In this document: positions 25,780 to 34,265 of the stretch, one piece after another | Layout of the letters: each line of letters starts with the position of its first letter | Position numbering within the stretch: the stretch's first letter is position 1 | Source of the DNA: Bacteroidales bacterium | GTDB taxonomy: Bacteria; Bacteroidota; Bacteroidia; Bacteroidales; F082 | Direction of reading: 5' to 3' | DNA: 64,000 nt | Assembly (NCBI GenBank): GCA_019454985.1 | Contig: JACFNF010000002.1 | Coordinates: forward strand, 106,896 to 170,895 | The notes under the pieces: generated by a model | Databases searched by the model: none | What the model was told of the DNA's origin: nothing | What the model saw: the letters and a program-made list of their open reading frames with translations, nothing else | Made by a program: the position numbers and the translations under genes

Positions 25780-25798
25780 CCATTAGAAATATAGAAAT

Positions 25799-27187
25799 AT
25801 GACCCTTATCAAATCCATCTCAGGCATACGGGGTACCATTGGTGGCGCTGCGGGCGACAATCTTACCCCTCCCGATATCATAGCATTCACAACGGCTTTT
25901 GCCCAATTACTTCGCAAGAACCATTCTGAATTAGAAAGGATTAGCGTTGTTGTCGGTCGCGATGCGCGGGTATCGGGCACCATGGTCAATCACTTGGTTT
26001 GCGGCACTTTGATGGCTGCCGGCGTTGATGTTTACGATCTTGATCTTTCCACAACGCCTACTGTAGAAGTGGCAGTGCCGGCGATGAACGCCGCAGGTGG
26101 CATCATTCTTACCGCCAGTCATAATCCCGGACAGTGGAACGCTCTGAAGCTCCTCAATCATAAGGGCGAGTTTATCTCAGCCGCTGAGGGTGAATGGGTG
26201 CTTAGGATGGCTGAAAGGAGAGAGTTTCTTTACGAAGAAGTTGCCTCAATTGGTCATTATCATCGTTCACACGGCTGGATAGACAAACACATCCAAATGG
26301 TTCTCGATCTGCCTTTGATAGATGCTAAAGCAGTAAGGGCAGCCGGCTTTAAAGTTGCTGTTGATGCTGTGAACTCTACCGGTGGATTAGCATTGCCTGC
26401 GTTGCTCAAAGCCTTAGGCGTGGAAACTATCCACGAACTTTATTGCCAGCCTACCGGACTTTTTCCGCATAATCCCGAGCCATTGCCTGAACATCTGCAC
26501 GAGCTTTCGGCTTTGGTCAGAAATACTGGCAGCGATCTGGGCTTTGTCGTTGACCCCGATGTGGATCGCTTAGCCATTGTTGACGAAAACGGCGAGATGT
26601 TTGGCGAAGAATATACCCTTGTGGCAGTGGCCGATTATGTGTTGTCGCAAACCGGCGGGAACACCGTCTCAAACCTTTCGTCAACACGGGCTTTGGCCGA
26701 TATTACCTATGCTGCAGGTTTCGAATATCATGCTGCCGCCGTGGGCGAGGTGAATGTGGTGGAGAAAATGAAAGCCGTTGGCGCAGTCATCGGTGGCGAA
26801 GGAAATGGAGGTATTATCTATCCCGAGCTCCATTATGGACGTGATGCATTGGTGGGAGTTGCGCTTTTTTTGACTCATCTGGCCAAAAAAAGAATGAGTT
26901 GCGCTCAGTTACGAAAAACATATCCGGATTATTTTATCTCGAAAAATAAAATTGATCTTCCCTCAACAGTCAATATTGATCGGGTGTTGGAACAAATTGC
27001 GGCCGATTATGCCTCTGAGAAAGTGACAACCATTGACGGGGTGAAAATTGATTTTGAGAGGGGATGGGTTCATTTGCGTAAAAGCAATACCGAACCCATT
27101 GTGAGGGTATATGCCGAAAGCTCATCGCCCGAAGAAGCCCAAAATCTGGCGGCACAGATTCTGGAACGGGTTAAAAATTATTGCTGA
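25799..27187 (+). CDS. glmM: Phosphoglucosamine mutase / phosphohexomutase
   Basis: 462 residues, alpha-D-phosphohexomutase fold with four domains. The start SISGIRGTIGG is typical of GlmM-like enzymes. The phosphoserine loop is TASHNPGQWNALK (Ser ~residue 103), the metal loop DPDVDRLAIVDENGE (~260), the sugar-binding loop GGEGNGGIIYP (~333) and the phosphate-binding loop RKSNTEPIVRVYAE near the C-terminus. It most likely makes GlcN-1-P for peptidoglycan and LPS precursors, though phosphomannomutase/phosphoglucomutase activity is possible in Bacteroidota homologues. It is monocistronic or co-transcribed with the small gene 68 nt downstream. Confidence 0.88.
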   Translation: MTLIKSISGIRGTIGGAAGDNLTPPDIIAFTTAFAQLLRKNHSELERISVVVGRDARVSGTMVNHLVCGTLMAAGVDVYDLDLSTTPTVEVAVPAMNAAGGIILTASHNPGQWNALKLLNHKGEFISAAEGEWVLRMAERREFLYEEVASIGHYHRSHGWIDKHIQMVLDLPLIDAKAVRAAGFKVAVDAVNSTGGLALPALLKALGVETIHELYCQPTGLFPHNPEPLPEHLHELSALVRNTGSDLGFVVDPDVDRLAIVDENGEMFGEEYTLVAVADYVLSQTGGNTVSNLSSTRALADITYAAGFEYHAAAVGEVNVVEKMKAVGAVIGGEGNGGIIYPELHYGRDALVGVALFLTHLAKKRMSCAQLRKTYPDYFISKNKIDLPSTVNIDRVLEQIAADYASEKVTTIDGVKIDFERGWVHLRKSNTEPIVRVYAESSSPEEAQNLAAQILERVKNYC

Positions 27188-27255
27188 AAAAATATTTCTC
27201 CGAAAGCATTTCCGACTGGAAAAAGCCCTAACTTTCGACCATCAATGCATAAGCA

Positions 27256-27531
27256 ATGAATGCCCGGCCAAAAAAGAAACGGAAATACAAAAAGGTCAAA
27301 TTCAAAGAGGTGAAGTTTAAGCTTTCGGAAAAGCAATTCCGTTCGTTAAGCAACTACTCTAAGGCCCGTAAAACGACCATCATTAAGCTGATCAAAAAGA
27401 GTATTGATCGCTATATCAATGGTTTTGAGCTGGAGGTGCCTTTGCGTTATTATGCCACTGAAAAACAGTTGGACCTATTTGGCGATTTGCCATCACATCC
27501 AAACGAACAACAGGTGAGCGAGCCGGATTAA
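27256..27531 (+). CDS. Small lysine-rich conserved-looking protein of unknown function
   Basis: 91 residues. The N-terminus is extremely basic (MNARPKKKRKYKKVKFKEVK). It is followed by a ribbon-helix-helix-like stretch (KLSEKQFRSLSNYSKARKTT, then IIKLIKKSIDRYIN) and an acidic tail with EKQLDLFGDLP. The pattern of a beta strand and two helices with 'S..Q...L..Y......T..KLIK.SI..Y' suggests a small DNA-binding or partner-binding protein, but I do not recognise a named family. Its stop overlaps the convergent recR stop by the palindrome TTAA. Confidence 0.65.
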   Translation: MNARPKKKRKYKKVKFKEVKFKLSEKQFRSLSNYSKARKTTIIKLIKKSIDRYINGFELEVPLRYYATEKQLDLFGDLPSHPNEQQVSEPD

Positions 27532-28139
27532 CGACCGTCGAAAGGAATACGGTTTTGAATTGAGCGTCCCAGCGTTACCTCGTCGGTAAACTCCAGCGCA
27601 TCGCCTATGGCAACGCCTTTGGCAATGGCCGTCACTTTGATTTTTTCCTGCCGGATTAAGCGGTAAATATAATAGCCGGTAGTGTCGCCTTCGATGGTGG
27701 GCGGCAAAGCCAGCACCACTTCGCGGATGTCTTCGTTTTCAAGGCGCGCAACCAATTGGTTTATGGTGAGATCGCCGGGAGCAATGCCTTCCACCGGATT
27801 GATAACCCCGCCCAGAACATGATAAAGCCCATTGTAGCTGGCCGTGCGCTCAATGGCCATCACATCGCGGATGTCCTCAACCACGCAGAGAAGATTTTCG
27901 TCGCGACGGTGATTGCTGCAAATACTACAGATGGCAGTATCCGAAATGTTGTGGCATCGCTCGCAGAACATGATTTTCTCCCGAAGCTGTTGCAATGACC
28001 GTGCAAGCGACTCGGTACGCGAGACGTCTTCGCGAAGTAGGTGCAAGGCCAGTCGAAGCGCCGTTTTTTTACCGATTCCGGGCAAGCGCGAAAGCTCGTT
28101 GATGGCATTTTCGAGCAAAAGTGAAGAATATTCAGCCAA
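27528..28139 (-). CDS. recR: Recombination mediator protein RecR
   Basis: 203 residues from TTG 28139, giving the family-like start (M)AEYSSLLLENAINELSRLPG. An upstream TTG at 28157 overlaps a -7 box and would add six residues. Features in order are the helix-hairpin-helix LSRLPGIGKKTALRLALHLL, the four-Cys zinc finger CERCHNISDTAICSIC, and the Toprim domain with LCVVEDIRDVMAIE and YHVLGGVINPVEGIAPGDL. RecR acts with RecO and RecF in loading RecA at gaps. The convergent small gene shares a 4-nt overlap at the 3' ends. Upstream is a divergent MORN_2 gene. Confidence 0.95.
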   Translation of the reverse strand: MAEYSSLLLENAINELSRLPGIGKKTALRLALHLLREDVSRTESLARSLQQLREKIMFCERCHNISDTAICSICSNHRRDENLLCVVEDIRDVMAIERTASYNGLYHVLGGVINPVEGIAPGDLTINQLVARLENEDIREVVLALPPTIEGDTTGYYIYRLIRQEKIKVTAIAKGVAIGDALEFTDEVTLGRSIQNRIPFDGR

Positions 28140-28154
28140 TTTGTACGTTTTTGG

Positions 28155-28162
28155 CAAAAATA
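28155..28162 (-). promoter_or_regulatory. TAnnTTTG -7 box of recR
   Basis: TATTTTTG on the minus strand includes the TTG codon at 28157. If used, translation must start downstream, supporting TTG 28139. Confidence 0.35.
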
Positions 28163-28183
28163 ATTCTTTTCCAATTTACTGCT

Positions 28184-28191
28184 TATTTTTG
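28184..28191 (+). promoter_or_regulatory. TAnnTTTG -7 box of the first MORN_2 gene
   Basis: TATTTTTG lies 18 nt before ATG 28210, back-to-back with the recR box. Confidence 0.4.
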
Positions 28192-28209
28192 CATGCAATT
28201 CCCGTAATC

Positions 28210-28899
28210 ATGAAACCTGTTTTAACACTGACTTTTACACTCATTTTTCAATTTCTTACCGTTGTAACAGCTTTCGGTCAGCATGAGCTGAATCAGCAGG
28301 ATGATCAGGGGCGTCGTTTTGGTTATTGGGAAGGCCGCTACCCTAACGGAAATCTGCGATACAAGGGCCAATTCAGTAACAATCGTCCGATCGGGCTGTT
28401 TGAGTATTTTTTCGAAGACGGAACCCTCAGGGCTACAAATACCTTTGAAACGGGCGGTGTCAAGGCGTATCATAAGAGTTTTTCCAAATCGGGGATCCTC
28501 ATTGCCGAAGGAATCTATCTCAACCAGAAAAAGGACAGCATCTGGCTGTTCTACAGTGATGCCGATGGTGCGCTGCTTTCCGAAGAAAGCTATCAGCACG
28601 GCCAACTGCATGGCCTTACCCGTGTTTTTTATCCTAAAACCTCCAAAATAGCTGAAGAAACCCCATACGAAAATGGGATGAAACAAGGCCTTTCAAAGCA
28701 TTATTTCGAGTCGGGCGCACTCATGTCGGAGACGTTTTTCGTTGAAGATCTGCCTCATGGACGATTTGTAGTCTATTACGAAAATGGGAAAGTGCAGGTA
28801 GAAGGCAGATATGATCATGGCTTGAAAATTGGCCTCTGGAAAACCTATGATGAGCAGGGAGCGCTCACCGGCGAAGAGAGTTATAAAGAGAGGGAATAA
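28210..28899 (+). CDS. Secreted MORN_2 (YwqK-like) repeat protein
   Basis: 229 residues from ATG 28210; the frame is open far upstream into recR, but the -7 box and the signal peptide (MKPVLTLTFTLIFQFLTVVT, cleavage near AFGQ) fix this start. The rest is a chain of ~23-residue MORN_2 repeats with G-YWEGRYPNGNLRYKGQFSNN, ENGMKQGLSKHYFESGALMS, PHGRFVVYYENGKVQVEGRY and KIGLWKTYDEQGALTGE. In databases such proteins are often labelled 'YwqK family antitoxin', but no toxin is near and the signal peptide argues for an exported surface or periplasmic role. A paralogue lies at 35907. Confidence 0.85.
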   Translation: MKPVLTLTFTLIFQFLTVVTAFGQHELNQQDDQGRRFGYWEGRYPNGNLRYKGQFSNNRPIGLFEYFFEDGTLRATNTFETGGVKAYHKSFSKSGILIAEGIYLNQKKDSIWLFYSDADGALLSEESYQHGQLHGLTRVFYPKTSKIAEETPYENGMKQGLSKHYFESGALMSETFFVEDLPHGRFVVYYENGKVQVEGRYDHGLKIGLWKTYDEQGALTGEESYKERE

Positions 28900-28969
28900 A
28901 TACGTTTTTAGTGTTCTGTTCAGTGGCACAAAAAAGACCATTTCCGGTTTTTTTGATGCCTATTTTGAA

Positions 28970-28977
28970 TACCTTTG
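28970..28977 (+). promoter_or_regulatory. TAnnTTTG -7 box of the hutI-ftcD-marC unit
   Basis: TACCTTTG lies 29 nt before the hutI ATG. The closest upstream TTTG is only 14 nt away. Confidence 0.45.
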
Positions 28978-29006
28978 CAAACAATTATCAGACGAAATAA
29001 GATCCT

Positions 29007-30260
29007 ATGAATTTCATTGTCAATAATATAAAGCAACTATTAGGCGTGCTTGACTCCGATATAGCCTTGCTTCGCGGCAAAGAGATGGCATTGCTCAAAG
29101 GTATTTCCAACGCCTGGCTTCAGGTGAAAGATCATAAAATTGTCGCTTTTGGGCGGATGGATAACCCTGAATATCCTCGTTTGCTGGCTGAAAATCCGGA
29201 AATTCGTTTGGTTGATGCAGAGCAAGGCTTAGTTTTGCCTTCCTTCTGCGATGCCCACACCCATTTGGTTTATCCGGCCTCGCGCGAGATTGAATATGTT
29301 GACAAAATCAAAGGTTTGAGCTATGAAGAGATTGCCCGTCGTGGAGGCGGTATCCTGAACTCGGCCAAAGCCATGCAAAAAGCCGATGAAAATGAGCTTT
29401 TTGAAGCCGCCATGCAACGGCTTTCGGAGATTGCGGCCATGGGAACAGCCTCAGTGGAAATCAAAAGCGGCTACGGCCTGACCACCGAAAGCGAGCTCAA
29501 AATGCTGAGGGTGATTCGTCGGCTCAAAGAAGCATCGCCCATGAAAATCAAAGCCAACTTTTTAGGCGCCCATGCTGTGCCAGCAGAATACAAAGGCCGT
29601 CAAACAGAATATGTGGATCTGATTATCAACGAGATGATTCCAATGGTGGCGGCTGAGGAACTGGCCGACTTTATTGATGTCTTCTGCGACAAAGGCTTCT
29701 TCACTGTGGAAGATACCGACCGCATTCTCAATGCCGGAATGAAATATGGCCTGAGGGCCAAGATACATGCCAACGAACTCGATCGTTCGGGAGGTATTCA
29801 GGTTGGCGTCAAATACAATGCCCTTTCGGTGGATCATTTGGAATATACTGGCGACGAAGAAATTGAAGCTTTGAGCGGAAGCGAAACCATGCCTGTGGTG
29901 TTGCCCGGCGCTGCTTTCTTTCTCAATATGCCGCTGGCACCTGCCCGCAAAATGATTGATTCCGGTTTGCCGGTGGCAATGGCCAGCGATTTTAATCCTG
30001 GCTCATCACCTTCGGGAAATATGCAACTCATCTTGTCCATGGCCAGCATCCTCTACCGTCTTCTCCCCGAAGAGGGCCTCAATGCCACCACCATCAACGG
30101 CGCATATGCCATGGATGTAAGCAACGAAACAGGAAGCATCACTATTGGGAAAAGAGCCGATTTCTACATTACCAAACCTATTTCCGGCATTGAATATATG
30201 CCTTATTATTTTGGGACGAATAAAATCAGCAAAGCCTTTGTCAACGGCTTGTTGCAATAA
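29007..30260 (+). CDS. hutI: Imidazolonepropionase
   Basis: 417 residues of an amidohydrolase. LVLPSFCDAHTHLVYPASRE (~73-92) carries the metal HxH motif. GLSYEEIARRGGGI is a HutI hallmark. KIHANELDRSGGIQVG contains a further metal His, and MASDFNPGSSPSGNMQL the late Asp. The C-terminal KRADFYITKPISGIEYMPYY is the closing beta domain. It hydrolyses 4-imidazolone-5-propionate to N-formimino-glutamate in histidine degradation. ftcD, which uses the product, starts 59 nt later. hutH and hutU are not in this window. Confidence 0.95.
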   Translation: MNFIVNNIKQLLGVLDSDIALLRGKEMALLKGISNAWLQVKDHKIVAFGRMDNPEYPRLLAENPEIRLVDAEQGLVLPSFCDAHTHLVYPASREIEYVDKIKGLSYEEIARRGGGILNSAKAMQKADENELFEAAMQRLSEIAAMGTASVEIKSGYGLTTESELKMLRVIRRLKEASPMKIKANFLGAHAVPAEYKGRQTEYVDLIINEMIPMVAAEELADFIDVFCDKGFFTVEDTDRILNAGMKYGLRAKIHANELDRSGGIQVGVKYNALSVDHLEYTGDEEIEALSGSETMPVVLPGAAFFLNMPLAPARKMIDSGLPVAMASDFNPGSSPSGNMQLILSMASILYRLLPEEGLNATTINGAYAMDVSNETGSITIGKRADFYITKPISGIEYMPYYFGTNKISKAFVNGLLQ

Positions 30261-30319
30261 ATTTTTCGTTCAAAGAAAAGAATAACAAAAACTAATATAA
30301 ACATTTCAAATCCGAGAGA

Positions 30320-32014
30320 ATGAAGAAATTAATCGAATGTGTTCCCAACTTCAGCGAAGGCAGGGATATGGCAGTCATCAAACAGATTACGGATGTCATT
30401 GAACATTCGGAGGGTGTGAAACTTCTGGATGTGGATCCGGGTGCAGCCACCAACCGCACGGTGGTTACTTTTGTGGGGACTCCCGAAGAGGTGATCGAGA
30501 CAGCATTTCAGGTTGTGAAAAAAGCCGCCGAGGTGATCGATATGCGTCATCACAAAGGTGAACACCCGCGTATGGGCGCAACCGATGTATGTCCGCTTAT
30601 TCCCATTTCGAACATCACGATGGAGGAGACTGCCGAATATGCCCGTCGTTTGGCAAAACGCATTGGCGAGGAGCTTCATATTCCGGTTTATTGCTACGAA
30701 AATGCCGCCTTCACGCCCGAACGCAAAAACTTAGCGAACTGTCGTTCCGGCGAATACGAAGGTCTGCCGGAAAAGCTGGCCCGGCCGGAATGGAAACCCG
30801 ATTTCGGACCTGCCGTCTTCAATGCAAAAGCAGGAGCCACTGCTGTTGGTGCACGCGATTTTTTGGTAGCTTTCAACATCAACCTCAACACCACATCCAC
30901 ACGCAGGGCTAATTCCATTGCCTTTGATGTCAGAGAGAAAGGGAGGGTTCTGCGTGAAGGCGACCCCATCACCGGAAAAATTGTAAAAGACAAAGACGGC
31001 AATCAGGTGTATGTGCCCGGAACACTCAAAGCTGTCAAAGCTATCGGATGGTTCATTGAAGAATATGGCATTGCACAAATTTCGATGAACCTCACCAATA
31101 TCAGCATCACCCCGGTGCATATTGCTTTTGACGAAGTATGTAAGAAAGCTACTGAACGAGGTATTCGTGTCACCGGTTCCGAATTGGTTGGACTTATCCC
31201 GCTCAAGGCCATGCTTGATGCCGGACGTTATTTTCTTGGAAAACAACAGCGCTCTAAAGGTGTGGACGATGCCGAACTCATCAAAATAGCAGTCAAATCA
31301 ATGGGGCTCGACGATCTCAAACCGTTTGTTCCCGAGGAGAAAATTATTGAATACGTTTTGGCAAAAGATCAGAAAACGAAGAAGCTCGTTGATTTGAATT
31401 TGGTTGGATTTGCCAATCTCACGGCGTCGGAAGTGCCGGCTCCGGGTGGTGGATCGGTTTCGGCTTACATAGGCTCGCTGGGTGTTTCGCTGGCAACGAT
31501 GGTGGCCAATCTTTCGTCGCACAAACGCGGCTGGGACGACCGTTGGGAGTTTTTCTCTGATTGGGCCGAGAAAGGCCAGAAACTCAAAGACGAGCTCTTG
31601 TTCTTGGTGGACGAAGATACACGCTCATATAATTTGATTTTAGAGGCTTTCGGTTTGCCGAAAAATACGGAAGCTGAGAAAGCCATTCGCAAACAGGCTG
31701 TTCAGGAAGCATCAAAATATGCCATGGAAATTCCGTTAAGGGTGATGCGTAAATCGTTTGAAGCTATGTCAATCATCGAAGCGATGGTTGCTCACGGAAA
31801 TCCTGCTTCGGTTACAGATGCAGGCGTGGGAGCCTTATGTGCACGTTCGGCTGTGATTGGCGCATATCTCAATGTGAAAATCAATGGAAGCGGGGTGGAC
31901 GATAAGATTTTTGTCGGAAATATTTTGGCCGAAGCCGAATCCATTCGCCGTAACGCTATTGAGACTGAGGAAAGAATTCTCAGAATGGTGGATGATACCA
32001 TTGAAAAAATGTAG
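30320..32014 (+). CDS. ftcD: Bifunctional glutamate formimidoyltransferase / formimidoyl-THF cyclodeaminase
   Basis: 564 residues with two full domains. Residues 1-~300 are the formiminotransferase: KLIECVPNFSEGRD at the start, DVDPGAATNRTVVTFVG, HKGEHPRMGATDVCPLIPIS and a C-terminal half with RVTGSELVGLIPLKAML. Residues ~370-564 are the cyclodeaminase: NLTASEVPAPGGGSVSAYIG, then SKYAMEIPLRVMRKS and GNPASVTDAGVGALCARSAV. It moves the formimino group to tetrahydrofolate and releases ammonia, yielding glutamate. Fused forms exist in animals and some bacteria. MarC starts 3 nt after its stop. Confidence 0.94.
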   Translation: MKKLIECVPNFSEGRDMAVIKQITDVIEHSEGVKLLDVDPGAATNRTVVTFVGTPEEVIETAFQVVKKAAEVIDMRHHKGEHPRMGATDVCPLIPISNITMEETAEYARRLAKRIGEELHIPVYCYENAAFTPERKNLANCRSGEYEGLPEKLARPEWKPDFGPAVFNAKAGATAVGARDFLVAFNINLNTTSTRRANSIAFDVREKGRVLREGDPITGKIVKDKDGNQVYVPGTLKAVKAIGWFIEEYGIAQISMNLTNISITPVHIAFDEVCKKATERGIRVTGSELVGLIPLKAMLDAGRYFLGKQQRSKGVDDAELIKIAVKSMGLDDLKPFVPEEKIIEYVLAKDQKTKKLVDLNLVGFANLTASEVPAPGGGSVSAYIGSLGVSLATMVANLSSHKRGWDDRWEFFSDWAEKGQKLKDELLFLVDEDTRSYNLILEAFGLPKNTEAEKAIRKQAVQEASKYAMEIPLRVMRKSFEAMSIIEAMVAHGNPASVTDAGVGALCARSAVIGAYLNVKINGSGVDDKIFVGNILAEAESIRRNAIETEERILRMVDDTIEKM

Positions 32015-32017
32015 GTC

Positions 32018-32662
32018 ATGGCAGATAACTTCACCCTTTGGTTGCTTTATTTCACCTCATTCGTCACCCTGATGAACCCGCTTGGCGTGATGCCGGTGTT
32101 CATGTCAATGACCGTAGGCCTCACCCGAAAACAACAGGTCAGCACTGCCTTCAAGGCATTGACCACAGCGTTTTTTACCTTGGTGGCCTTTGCCTTTGGC
32201 GGTAAAATGTTGTTCGATTTTTTTGGGATCTCGGTGGCCGGACTTAAAGTGGTCGGTGGAATTTTGTTTTTCATCATGGGCTATGATATGCTGAATGCCC
32301 GTTTGAGTCGTACCAAAGACGTTGGACAGGAAGAGGCTCAATACATAAACGACATCTCCATTACACCACTCGGAATTCCTATTATTGCCGGACCTGGATC
32401 CATTACCAACGCCATCATCCTCATGGATCAAAGTGCTAAGGTACATGAGAAAGTTATTCTGATAACGGCGATACTCGGGGTTTGCCTTGTGGTTCTTACC
32501 CTTTTGTTGAGCGCAGGAAAAATCATGAAAGTGCTTGGCGAAACCGGGAACAAAGTGATGATGAAGCTTATGGGCCTGATAGTGATGGTGATAGCTGTTG
32601 AGTTTTTCTTTACCGGAATCAGTCCCTATGTGCGTTCAATCTTGCAGATTGCTGCACCATGA
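32018..32662 (+). CDS. MarC family integral membrane protein
   Basis: 214 residues with six hydrophobic segments. The start FTSFVTLMNPLGVMPVFMSM is the family hallmark (N-P in helix 1), followed by AFGGKMLFDFFGISVAGLKV, GGILFFIMGYDML and TPLGIPIIAGPGSITNAIIL. MarC-family proteins have no proven role; the original multidrug-resistance link was withdrawn. It starts 3 nt after ftcD, so it is co-transcribed with histidine degradation genes and could move a pathway compound, which is speculation. Confidence 0.9.
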   Translation: MADNFTLWLLYFTSFVTLMNPLGVMPVFMSMTVGLTRKQQVSTAFKALTTAFFTLVAFAFGGKMLFDFFGISVAGLKVVGGILFFIMGYDMLNARLSRTKDVGQEEAQYINDISITPLGIPIIAGPGSITNAIILMDQSAKVHEKVILITAILGVCLVVLTLLLSAGKIMKVLGETGNKVMMKLMGLIVMVIAVEFFFTGISPYVRSILQIAAP

Positions 32663-32756
32663 TTTAAAATATTGATGGAGCAAAGTTGAAATTGATGATT
32701 TTGATGAAAGGAAAAATAAAATCGTGAAATAATTAGGCAGTTAATCGGAAAATGTT

Positions 32757-32764
32757 TATTTTTG
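32757..32764 (+). promoter_or_regulatory. TAnnTTTG -7 box of the rpmG unit
   Basis: TATTTTTG lies 28 nt before the rpmG ATG. No -33 TTG is seen at normal spacing. Confidence 0.45.
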
Positions 32765-32792
32765 CCGTCCGAAAATTTGAAAGGATAATAGC

Positions 32793-32981
32793 ATGGCCAA
32801 GAAAGTAAAAGAAGCACGTATTCAGGTTATTCTGGAATGTACCGAGCACAAAGCCAGCGGAATGCCGGGCACCTCGCGTTACATCAGCACGAAAAACAAA
32901 AAGAATACCCCTGAAAGGCTGGAGTTAAAAAAATACAACCCCATCCTCAAAAGAATGACTGTTCATAAAGAAATTAAATAG
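32793..32981 (+). CDS. rpmG: 50S ribosomal protein bL33
   Basis: 62 residues, a Bacteroidota-type L33. [39 protein letters not shown] and [16 protein letters not shown] are all diagnostic. No CxxC zinc motif is present, so this is the zinc-independent form. It sits 8 nt before a DUF4295 gene and upstream of ftsY-rimO, the conserved Bacteroidota order. rpmB (bL28), usually just upstream, is absent here; MarC occupies that side. Confidence 0.96.
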   Translation: MAKKVKEARIQVILECTEHKASGMPGTSRYISTKNKKNTPERLELKKYNPILKRMTVHKEIK

Positions 32982-32989
32982 TTTGAAAC

Positions 32990-33145
32990 ATGGCAAAGAA
33001 AGTAGTTGCTACCCTGAAAACAAGTAGCGGAAAAGAATATTCGAAAGTGATCAGAATGTCGAGATCGGCTAAAACCGGAGCTTACGCTTTTACCGAAACC
33101 ATGGTACCGAACGACAAAGTACAGGAATTTCTGAACAAAAGATAA
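32990..33145 (+). CDS. DUF4295 small protein (ribosome-linked gene context)
   Basis: 51 residues, translated by hand from ATG 32990: MAKKVVATLKTSSGKEYSKV, then IRMSRSAKTGAYAFTETMVP and NDKVQEFLNKR before TAA. It is very basic and matches the DUF4295 family, restricted to Bacteroidota and almost always placed between rpmG and ftsY. Co-transcription with bL33 and its size and charge suggest a ribosome-associated protein. A Bacteroidota-specific 50S protein named bL38 has been reported; I suspect but cannot confirm that this is it. It is only 8 nt behind rpmG. Confidence 0.9.
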   Translation: MAKKVVATLKTSSGKEYSKVIRMSRSAKTGAYAFTETMVPNDKVQEFLNKR

Positions 33146-33168
33146 TGTCATTGCGACAATAGTGAAGT

Positions 33169-33210
33169 GAGCTTTTCCATCTTGTTGGGAAAGCTCATTT
33201 CTGTTTTCTG
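33169..33210 (+). terminator. Weak terminator or attenuator hairpin between DUF4295 and ftsY
   Basis: GAGCTTTTCC (33169-33178) pairs with GGGAAAGCTC (33187-33196), with one G-U pair, and is followed by a broken T-rich stretch. It could separate the ribosomal genes from ftsY. Confidence 0.45.
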
Positions 33211-33305
33211 TATGTTCGACCTTGCTTTTTTAAAAATTATTTTCCGGAAACAATAAAAATACTTGATAAACAACACTTTGTAACCCAACCATAACAAATC
33301 AACGC

Positions 33306-34265
33306 ATGGGGCTGTTTTCATTTTTTAGCAAAGAGAAAAAACAAGACCTTGACAAAGGTCTTGAAAAAACACGTGAAAGTGTTTTTAGTAAGCTCTCTAA
33401 GGCCATCATCGGTAAATCAAAAGTGGACGATGAAGTTCTCGATAATCTTGAAGAAATATTGATTACCTCTGATGTAGGTGTGCAAACCACACTGAAGATT
33501 ATCGAACGCATTGAACAAAGAGTTGCCCGTGACAAATATGTAGGTACCAACGAGCTAAACCGCTTGTTAAGAGAAGAAATTGCCGAATTGCTTCAGGAGA
33601 ACAATTCGGGAGATGGTGATGATTTTGATATCCCGTCCGACACCCGACCGTACGTAATCATGGTGGTTGGCGTAAACGGTGTGGGCAAAACAACGACCAT
33701 CGGGAAACTGGCATACAACTTCAAGAAAGCTGGCCGTTCGGTGATTCTGGGCGCTGCCGACACTTTCAGGGCTGCTGCCGTTGACCAGATCAAAATCTGG
33801 GGCGAACGCACCGGCGTGCCTGTCGTTGCCCAGGAAATGGGAGCCGACCCCGCTTCGGTGGCCTACGACACCCTGAAATCGGCCATCGGTCAGTCGAAAG
33901 ACGTTGTCATCATTGATACAGCCGGACGTCTTCACAATAAAATCAACCTGATGAAAGAGCTGACCAAAATCAAAAGTGTGATGCAAAAATTGATGCCCGA
34001 TGCACCACATGAAATTTTGTTGGTCTTAGACGGCTCCACCGGTCAAAACGCCATTGAACAGGCCCGACAGTTTACAGCCGCTACCGAAGTGAACGCGCTT
34101 GCTTTGACCAAACTCGATGGGACGGCCAAAGGTGGTGTGGTGATTGGCATCTCCGACCAGTTTAAAATCCCTGTGAAATATATCGGAATCGGCGAGAAAA
34201 TGACCGACCTCCAGGTGTTTAACCGTAAAGCATTTGTGGCCAGCCTTTTCAATGAAGAAGCCTGA
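33306..34265 (+). CDS. ftsY: Signal recognition particle receptor FtsY
   Basis: 319 residues. It lacks the long acidic A domain of the E. coli protein and starts MGLFSFFSKEKKQDLDKGLE, an amphipathic membrane-binding helix. The N domain follows (~20-90). The NG GTPase motifs are GVNGVGKTTTIGKLAYNF (G1), DTFRAAAVDQIKIW, IDTAGRLHNKINLM (G3) and ALTKLDGTAKGGV (G4). It docks SRP-bound ribosomes at the inner membrane. Its 3' end overlaps rimO by 14 nt. Confidence 0.96.
   Translation: MGLFSFFSKEKKQDLDKGLEKTRESVFSKLSKAIIGKSKVDDEVLDNLEEILITSDVGVQTTLKIIERIEQRVARDKYVGTNELNRLLREEIAELLQENNSGDGDDFDIPSDTRPYVIMVVGVNGVGKTTTIGKLAYNFKKAGRSVILGAADTFRAAAVDQIKIWGERTGVPVVAQEMGADPASVAYDTLKSAIGQSKDVVIIDTAGRLHNKINLMKELTKIKSVMQKLMPDAPHEILLVLDGSTGQNAIEQARQFTAATEVNALALTKLDGTAKGGVVIGISDQFKIPVKYIGIGEKMTDLQVFNRKAFVASLFNEEA

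Larger units (their letters stand above)
25389..25798. other. 410-nt intergenic region between divergent TPR and phosphohexomutase genes
   Basis: I see no convincing gene here. The region holds a minus-strand -7 box (25414-25421), a plus-strand promoter (25747-25779), two overlapping A/T-rich palindromes (AATCAT-TATAT-ATGATT at 25480-25496 and ATTGA-TTA-TCAAT at 25494-25506) and two copies of an 11-mer (25613-25623 and 25750-25760). The layout suggests a regulatory region for one or both units. Confidence 0.5.

Noticed and set aside
27913..28209. Upstream extension of the MORN_2 protein by 99 residues
   Set aside because: The extension is antisense to recR, precedes the promoter box and would destroy the signal peptide at 28210.
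28210..28899. Toxin-antitoxin system
   Set aside because: The MORN_2 family is often labelled as YwqK antitoxin, but there is no toxin gene next to either copy and both have signal peptides.
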